From Thozetella sp. PMI_491 (lineage: Eukaryota > Ascomycota > Sordariomycetes > Chaetosphaeriales > Chaetosphaeriaceae), in contig MU270066.1 in the NCBI GenBank assembly GCA_021432635.1, forward strand, positions 62,001-126,000: 64,000 nucleotides of DNA, read 5' to 3'. Under the pieces are notes generated by a model, which worked only from the letters and a program-made list of their open reading frames with translations, made no database searches and was not told where the DNA came from. Every line of letters begins with the position of its first letter. Positions within the stretch are counted from its first letter, which is position 1. Made by a program: the position numbers and the translations under genes. Shown in pieces: positions 58,122 through 64,000 of this stretch.

Positions 58122-59747
58122 ATGCTCGGGATGGCCACAATCCCTCGAATGGACGGTTTTGTCCTCGGACACCAGAGACGTGTTGAATCAGTCGTAGAAC
58201 CTCTACAGATCGATCCGGTGCCAGTCTTTATTCGACCGACAACAATGACAAACGGCCCTAGAGATGCAAACGCCCTCTTGTCAGATCCGATCGCGCTACA
58301 TTCCGTGTTACACCCCGAAAGACTCGTCGCGATAGATCTAGCAACCCACCGGCGATGGTCCTACCGAGAACTGCACAACGACATCCAAAAGGCCATGTCA
58401 GTCCTTGCTAGAATAGGTGTCAATCGTGGTGACAGGGTGGCAGCGGTGTGTCAGAATAGTGTCTGGCTGGTTGTCCTACAGCAGGCTCTCATGCGGCTCG
58501 GGGCCATCTTTGTGCCCCTTAACTGGCGACTAGCAGAGCGAGAACTCTCCGAGTTGTTAGCTGACTGCGCCGCCTCCATCGTCTATACGGATAGCTCCGT
58601 ATGCTCTAGCCAGCTGTTAGACAACCGCACACTTGATATTGTGGCTTTTGGCGCGGCAGTGGATGCAGCCGAACCAGCAGAGAGTGTATCCACGACTGAG
58701 CTCACCACCACTTGCATGATCCTTTACACCTCAGGAACATGCGGCGCGCCTAAAGGCGTCTTAGTGACGCCCCAATTCCTCCTCGCTACTGGTATCAACT
58801 TTCAAGTCCTCGGCGAGGTCAATTCACGCAGCGTTTTTCTTTGTGATTGCCCCATGTTCCATGTCATCGGCATAGCAACCTCCATATGGCCCGAGCTCTA
58901 CTGCGGCGGCGCTTTCGTCGTCTCCCCCAAGTTCGACGCCGGCCTAACAAACGAGCGTCTGGCTGATGCAGTGCTGGGAATCACACACTACTTCTGCGTT
59001 CCCCAGATGGCGGATGCGCTGTCTCGTGCCCCTGGCTTTGACCCTTCGCGGTGGAAGAAGCTCAGGGCGCTGTTTACGGGTGGCGCGCCAAATCCCCCAG
59101 CCCGTATCAACTCGTGGCTTGACCGAGGTATCCGCATGGTGGATGGCTATGGTATGACAGAGACGGGCACAACGCTTGGTATGCCGCTTTCCGAGGAGTT
59201 GATCCGTGCCAAGGCCGGGTCTGTAGGGCAGCCAGGACCTATGACCGCGATTCGGATTGTGGACGAGTCCGGTCGAGATGTGCCGGCAGGGGTGCCTGGA
59301 GAAATTTTGATTTCGGGATTGAACGTCACCAGCGGGTATTGGAACCGGCCAGAGGAGAGGAGCCGCAGCTTTACGGAAGATGGGTGGCTACGAACAGGGG
59401 ATATCGGAAAGCTTGATAGCGACGGCTTCGTCTTCGTCATTGATCGACGGAAGGACACGTTCATTTCAGGCGGAGAGAATGTATACCCAGCAGAGGTGGA
59501 GGCAGCTCTGTTAGAGCATCCGAGTGTGCGTGAATCTGCTGTCGTCGGAGTGCCAGACGACGCTTGGGGGGAGGTCGGTCGTGCGTTCATTGTTCCTGTT
59601 TGGGGCTGCCAACCCGGCCAGGACGAACTTTCGCGTCACTGCCGCTTGTGCATTGCTGCCTTCAAGGTACCCAAGGAGTTTGTTCTTGTAGACAGCCTGC
59701 CACGAACTGCATCTGGAAAGGTCATGAAACAGATGCTGAGAATCTAA
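58122..59747 (+). CDS. AMP-forming acyl-CoA synthetase/ligase
   Basis: Single exon, 541 residues from the first ATG (the frame opens earlier at a GTG, 58083); another possible start is ATG 58131. All adenylate-forming motifs are present: the P-loop-like A3 motif as YTSGTCGAPKG (Cys replaces the usual Thr), FHVIG, DGYGMTETG, the A7/A8 region WLRTGDIGKLDSDG and RRKDTFISGGENVYP, and the terminal lysine in PRTASGKVMKQ. It matches medium-chain/4-coumarate CoA-ligase-like enzymes that join a carboxylate to CoA with ATP. No PTS1 peroxisomal tripeptide is seen (it ends MLRI). Divergent placement next to the reducing PKS suggests that it activates a starter acid or the released polyketide acid. Confidence 0.93.
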   Translation: MLGMATIPRMDGFVLGHQRRVESVVEPLQIDPVPVFIRPTTMTNGPRDANALLSDPIALHSVLHPERLVAIDLATHRRWSYRELHNDIQKAMSVLARIGVNRGDRVAAVCQNSVWLVVLQQALMRLGAIFVPLNWRLAERELSELLADCAASIVYTDSSVCSSQLLDNRTLDIVAFGAAVDAAEPAESVSTTELTTTCMILYTSGTCGAPKGVLVTPQFLLATGINFQVLGEVNSRSVFLCDCPMFHVIGIATSIWPELYCGGAFVVSPKFDAGLTNERLADAVLGITHYFCVPQMADALSRAPGFDPSRWKKLRALFTGGAPNPPARINSWLDRGIRMVDGYGMTETGTTLGMPLSEELIRAKAGSVGQPGPMTAIRIVDESGRDVPAGVPGEILISGLNVTSGYWNRPEERSRSFTEDGWLRTGDIGKLDSDGFVFVIDRRKDTFISGGENVYPAEVEAALLEHPSVRESAVVGVPDDAWGEVGRAFIVPVWGCQPGQDELSRHCRLCIAAFKVPKEFVLVDSLPRTASGKVMKQMLRI

Positions 59748-60594
59748 AATAGGGCATATCCAACGGCGCATTAGCAACAGGTTAAACTCGCGGTATACTG
59801 ACCCACCGAGCTCGCGAGAATTTGTATCGCTATTCGCCTTGCCCTTCGACTCGCGTGCTCCGACAGGTTCCGGAACGCAGCGAAGCCAGTGGTATACGCG
59901 CAAGACTTACAACTTGCCCCACACGGTCAGACAGTCGTCTTTAACTGATCTTTCAGTCTGTGCTCGCCTTCGCCTTGGCCCAATAACATACCTCCTTCTG
60001 TCCGTTGGCTGTGCCACTACCTCCCTCCGTAGTGGCTCCACGAGCTTAGAAAGCGGGCCTTTGAAGAGTGAAAACTAAAAGTCAAAACTATAGAGTCAAG
60101 AAGTAGCTGGACACGCAGGGCGTTAGACGGTTCCGGGGAGTACAAGTCTAGTAGAGCGCAATGTAATGTCACCGGAATCCGGCCTTTGTATAGGCTTTGT
60201 ACATGCATCAAGCTAACGAATACCATTTTTCCGCCGGCGCTGCTCGTGTTGCCCTGCGGTGAAACCAGAGTATGCAACCCTACTCAGCCAGAAGTCAGAA
60301 ATAAGGCACGACCCGAAGTACCCAGATAGTGTCTTAGTGGAGGCAGTCAGGCCGAGAGGTACAGACGGATTACTCATTTTAACATGTAAGATGACGAAAT
60401 GTCTAGAAGTGGCCCAGTGATGAAAGAAATGGTCCGCCAATCCCTTCCATTGATTTGGGCCGTGCCATTCTCCCAGCACCTTTTCCGGCTGTCCCGGCGC
60501 GTCTGTCGACTCGGACCATTCTCCAGCCCACAATACGGCAGCATCTCACACCTTGCAACCCGTCAACGCGGTACTTGTCTATCAGCCATTTATC
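59748..60594. other. Intergenic, ligase to cupin
   Basis: About 0.85 kb with no coding pattern. It should hold the ligase 3' end and the cupin gene promoter. Confidence 0.45.
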
Positions 60595-61188
60595 ATGTAT
60601 TTTCTTGGTTCAATCTGCCTTCTTGCTTCACTAATTTGTAGCACCTCTAGTCTGTCGCCACGCTATAGTCACGGCGGACCGGTACCGATCGACAAGCGCT
60701 CCGCCCAGGAAGTCATTACAAAGCTCGGCCTCGCCCCTAATGTCGAGAAAGGCTACTATATAGAAACATTCCGAGACTCATACACTATCAACAATCGGTC
60801 TGCCAGCACCGGGATCTACTACCTCCTAGAAGGCTCCGCTGGCCATTCCTATTGGCACCGAGTCGACTCCGTCGAGATGTGGCACTACTACGCGGGTGCA
60901 CCGCTAAATCTGTCCCTATCGTTCGACGACGGAAAACCGGTGCGAAAAGTTACGCTAGGCCCCGACGTGTTCAATGGCCAGCGGCCACAGTTCGCGATCG
61001 CCTCTTGGCAGTGGCAGCGTGCACAGAGCCTAGGCGACTGGACCCTGGTTGGGACGACCGGTAGGAAGAGCAATAATGAGAGGCGTTAAGACTAGTCCGC
61101 TAATTTCAGAGCAACAGTCGCTCCAGGGTTTGACGAAAGTGGCTTCGAGCTCGCTGCACCGGACTGGCAGCCCAGATCTGATAGTTAG
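60595..61188 (+). CDS. Secreted cupin of the DUF985 family
   Basis: Two exons (60595-61060, 61112-61188) give 180 residues. The frame opens at a TTG (60553), but the ATG at 60595 begins a signal peptide (YFLGSICLLASLICSTS), so I use it. The rest is a single-domain cupin_5/DUF985 fold: GYYIETFRDS, a metal-side histidine pair in GHSYWHRVDSVEMWHYYAG, and the C-terminal TVAPGFDESGFELA that appears only after splicing. The 3' splice site has two AGs two bases apart (TTTCAGAG); the second keeps the family frame. DUF985 proteins are beta-barrels of unknown activity and are usually cytosolic, so a leader peptide is uncommon. It is downstream of the acyl ligase on the same strand. Confidence 0.85.
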
Positions 61189-61737
61189 CGGCGCGACCAG
61201 CTTCGGAGGAAACCGGAGGTCGCTGTGGTGTTACTAGTATCAATGCGATATTCTATAGCTTCTATATCAAATATACCTGTTTTATGATATCTCAATTCAT
61301 CAAGTTTAGTTCCTAGAGAAATATACCAAGGCTTCCGGTGTAGGAATCATAGAGCAGAGCCCATCACGGCAGGTCGTATCTCATTGGGAGCGTCGCTAAT
61401 AACTCGATCTTTTCTCAAACGAGCTTCAGGTTGCGATAGGTCCCGACTGCTCATACTAGTCAGAATACGGACATAAGAAGCATTGATAGACACTTGTGTT
61501 TCCTGACATTGACGGCTCTCTGCGAATCATTGGCCAGGATACGAGTCGAATGATTCTCAGCCGAAAGGGTTTGAAGCCAGAGCACTTCTCCGCATTCCAT
61601 TCTATAAAAGCCTCCCTTACGTCAGCTCCAAAGCGTCCCCTCTCCTGCATTGACTCGACTTGGGCTGCCCTGTAGATGCTCGACTAAAGGCAAACAGTAG
61701 TCAACTATAACGCTTGGTGACAACCATCTCGAGAGAT
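61189..61737. other. Intergenic region
   Basis: About 0.55 kb of AT-rich sequence without a gene signal. Confidence 0.45.
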
Positions 61738-62232
61738 ATGCCTACCAACAAAATACAGGCAGCCTTCTGCCACGTCTGTGTCAGCGAGAAGAAGCCTCTA
61801 GTTGGGTACAGAACCCTGAGCGGTGTTAAAACCTGCGGGCTATGTAATCGAAGGTTCTGTCCCATGCATCAAGGCAGCACCAACGAAGCTATATGCAATG
61901 CAAACCATGAGGAGTTTCCAAACGATCACAGGGAATCGGACACCGGTTACGATAACACCCAAGCGGTAATGAAAGCAGAAGTAACTCAAGACCATTATCC
62001 ACCCCGAGAAAGAGATCCTCCTAGTACATTTCATCTAATGCTCGTTCTCTTAGCCGAACAACCTCGCACCAAACGAAAGTGCGACGGACACTTCCCCCCG
62101 AGGCCGCACGTGTGGATGCTTCTCATGGGCTGGATGCTGCGAGTGGGGATGTATACACACTTGCAATACGGGGAGATGATGTGGCATGAATTAATGCTGG
62201 ATGTAGTTCTGACGGAGATCGAGGTGATATAG
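61738..62232 (+). CDS. Uncertain small protein with a Cys/His cluster
   Basis: An uninterrupted ATG frame of 164 codons. Near its start are CHVC, then CGLCNRRFC and PMHQ: a C-x2-C-x18-C-x2-C-x4-C-x2-H arrangement that could bind zinc, as in small treble-clef or AN1-like fingers. The remainder is low in recognisable features, with a Met/Trp-rich tail (HVWMLLMGWML). No signal peptide or intron is seen. I do not recognise the family. The Cys/His spacing argues for a real gene, whereas the tail looks atypical and may be non-coding sequence read past a missed splice site. Confidence 0.4.
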   Translation: MPTNKIQAAFCHVCVSEKKPLVGYRTLSGVKTCGLCNRRFCPMHQGSTNEAICNANHEEFPNDHRESDTGYDNTQAVMKAEVTQDHYPPRERDPPSTFHLMLVLLAEQPRTKRKCDGHFPPRPHVWMLLMGWMLRVGMYTHLQYGEMMWHELMLDVVLTEIEVI

Positions 62233-62675
62233 GCGTGAAAAGATTGCTCATGGCCGTGTATGTTTATGTGAAGGAATACTGGGACGGAAAAGCAGATAAC
62301 AGAGCGTTCCAGGCGAAGTTCTTGGGAATCTTTCAATCAATCTACAAGATTCTCCATTTTCAAGGCGCTACCACGCCGGCATCCGGCATATGACCGCGTC
62401 CTCCATATGCCGATGCCCTTCTCCCGGCCAGCCTATGCCAAGCCCCAGTCCGGTAGTAGCAGTGTCGACTTCACCCGTCGCGCCCGGGCTCTGTCCTCCA
62501 CAAATTATTTTACCGAGTATTGATCTGCGGAGAGAGAAATATCGCCGTGTTCCTTCACCCCATGCGAATGCGGATCCGTCGGCTTCTAGTTGTTTGGTGC
62601 CACGGGGTTTAGGGCTCGTCAAGAATCGGCTACAACCCGATGAGATCGTGAATCTTCCTAGCCAATGTAGTTTCG
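62233..62675. other. Intergenic region
   Basis: About 0.44 kb. Open frames on both strands overlap here and run into the next gene in the wrong frame; none is supported. Confidence 0.4.
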
Positions 62676-64000
62676 ATGAAGTTGAGATTTGGAAATTTCG
62701 CTATCGCGGCGTGGTATGTGCTTGCTCATGGCAGCCACGCCACACCTCTTCAGAGTGGTTGCGACCGCGCATGTCTGGAGGGTCATATGTCAGATTTCCT
62801 CGATGCATTGGCTGCTCACGATCCGTCTCGCCTCTCGTTTACATCTGGGGTCAAATACGTGGAAAATTATCAGTTCCTCCCTCTCGGACTGGGCTTGTGG
62901 GCAGTCGCTTCATCCCCAGGGAAGTACAGGCATGTGTTTGCAGACCCGGAAGCCGGTCAGGTGGGAGCCATCACGACCATCAAGGAGAATGACACGAGAG
63001 TCATTTACATCGTCCGTTTGAAGATCGATACGGATGGCAGGATCAGTGAGATAGAGTCGCGTATAACTCGTGATGCGACCGGTGCAGCTCGCTACGAGAC
63101 GATGGGTCGCCCGGAGGACGTGTGGTCCCAGGTTGTGGCTCCAAAAGAGAGGATCTCTCGCGAAAACCTCATTGCAAACACGAACAAGTATTACACTGGG
63201 ATGGAACGCAACGACCCTAACGGGGACTACACATTCTTTGACAAGAACTGCAGCAGGATCGAAGATGGCCTGCAGACTGTCAACGTCAAGGACGGGGCCG
63301 CCTACGGACATTCTAACGACACCACCTTCGCCTCGCTTACGTGCGAAGAGCAATTCCAGACCGGTTTCCTCGGATTCGTCACCCTTATTCGAGAGCGCAG
63401 GTTCCCCATCGTGGACGAGGAGCGCCAGGCGATGCTGACGTTTACTACTTTGGACCACAATGGCACCGTCCGCTCACTACCGAGTGCGAATGGTACTGCT
63501 TCGCCCATCCCTCCATATTTTGACGTCCCGCGCACCCTAGCGGCAGTGGAGGGCTTCCGGCTCCGCGGCGAGAAGCTGTACCGCATCGAGATGACCCTCA
63601 CGGAAGTTCCTTACGGCCAACGCGAAGCGTTCCCCGTCGACCCTCCGCAACGCTTCCAGGTCGCTGATACTGACCAGGTACTGGCTAGCCCGTGTGATCG
63701 CGTGTGCCTTGAGAGCCTCGTGGACGAGGTTCTCAAGGCCATGGTCGCTCACGACCACTCGACTCTACCCTTGGCGGAGTACGTACGCTACTCGGAAAAC
63801 GGCCAATTTCTTGCCATTGGTAATGGTTTGTGGCTGACCTTGGCGAGTTTCGCGACCCCTGGGAAAGGCAAATACGCGGCGCGGTTTGCAGAACCAGCCA
63901 AAGGAACCGCTGGATACTGGGGGGAGACGCACGAGTACGGTACACCAGGCGTCTTGGCCCTCAGGATTAAGACGGACGGTGAGAAGATCACCGAGATCGA
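62676..64000 (+). CDS. Secreted protein with two DUF8021-like domains, cut by the window end
   Basis: A frame from ATG 62676 stays open to the last base (441 full codons, no stop). It starts with a signal peptide (LRFGNFAIAAWYVLAHGSHA). A first domain begins CDRACLEG at about residue 29, and a related second copy begins CDRVCLES at about residue 342. Shared landmarks are the Cys-Asp-Arg start, A-H-D, ENYQFLPLGLGLW / ENGQFLAIGNGLW and LKIDTDGRISEIE / LRIKTDGEKITEI. The pattern recalls the fungal DUF8021 family, secreted or enzyme-associated proteins of unknown activity, perhaps with a SnoaL-like fold. The first domain ends near YGQREAFPVDPP. The 3' end, and possibly introns, lie outside the window. 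Confidence 0.8.
   Translation, partial: MKLRFGNFAIAAWYVLAHGSHATPLQSGCDRACLEGHMSDFLDALAAHDPSRLSFTSGVKYVENYQFLPLGLGLWAVASSPGKYRHVFADPEAGQVGAITTIKENDTRVIYIVRLKIDTDGRISEIESRITRDATGAARYETMGRPEDVWSQVVAPKERISRENLIANTNKYYTGMERNDPNGDYTFFDKNCSRIEDGLQTVNVKDGAAYGHSNDTTFASLTCEEQFQTGFLGFVTLIRERRFPIVDEERQAMLTFTTLDHNGTVRSLPSANGTASPIPPYFDVPRTLAAVEGFRLRGEKLYRIEMTLTEVPYGQREAFPVDPPQRFQVADTDQVLASPCDRVCLESLVDEVLKAMVAHDHSTLPLAEYVRYSENGQFLAIGNGLWLTLASFATPGKGKYAARFAEPAKGTAGYWGETHEYGTPGVLALRIKTDGEKITEI

Overview
The window looks like nuclear DNA of a filamentous ascomycete (Pezizomycotina, most likely Sordariomycetes). Genes are broken by short introns of about 45-110 bp with GT...AG ends, coding is moderately GC-rich, and the families are typical of plant-associated or saprotrophic moulds: a family GH5 endoglucanase, DAL5-type and OPT transporters, a UstYa-like protein, a reducing polyketide synthase (PKS), and secreted repeat proteins. 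I place 21 protein-coding genes (one running off the right end) and one broken LysM gene. I found no tRNA, rRNA, CRISPR array or intact transposon. Exon boundaries were read by eye from splice signals and reading frame; all multi-exon models stay in frame.

1-30 kb is mostly nutrition and housekeeping: a two-domain alpha/beta hydrolase with an EthD-like front half (1294-2910), an anion:cation symporter (3278-5097), a GH5 cellulase (6641-8013), a short-chain dehydrogenase (8587-9604), a class II aldolase (9906-11029), a membrane-anchored double amidohydrolase (12009-14849), a second alpha/beta hydrolase (15073-16154), a sedoheptulose/fructose-bisphosphatase (17902-18879), a small Cys/His protein (20059-20358), an oligopeptide transporter (22088-24669), a secreted kelch protein (25091-26149) and a type II membrane glycosyltransferase (28260-30076).

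30-45 kb is gene-poor. After about 4 kb without a convincing gene come a flavin-containing monooxygenase (34030-36451), a 1,372-residue Thr-rich repeat wall protein (38110-42279) and a secreted 5'-nucleotidase (43187-44922).

45-64 kb is the accessory part. A UstYa/DUF3328-type gene (46510-47583) is divergently paired with a 68-residue secreted peptide (48141-48347); this resembles the core of a fungal ribosomal-peptide (RiPP) pathway but lacks the usual repeated cores and KEX2 sites. Next are a LysM gene broken by a stop codon, then a 13-exon reducing PKS (49440-57177) whose methyltransferase and enoylreductase domains look decayed. The PKS is divergent from an acyl-CoA/AMP ligase (58122-59747), followed by a secreted DUF985 cupin (60595-61188), a small Cys-rich ORF and a partial secreted protein with two copies of a DUF8021-like domain. 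PKS, ligase and cupin are the likeliest small metabolite cluster; whether the UstYa/peptide pair belongs to it is open.
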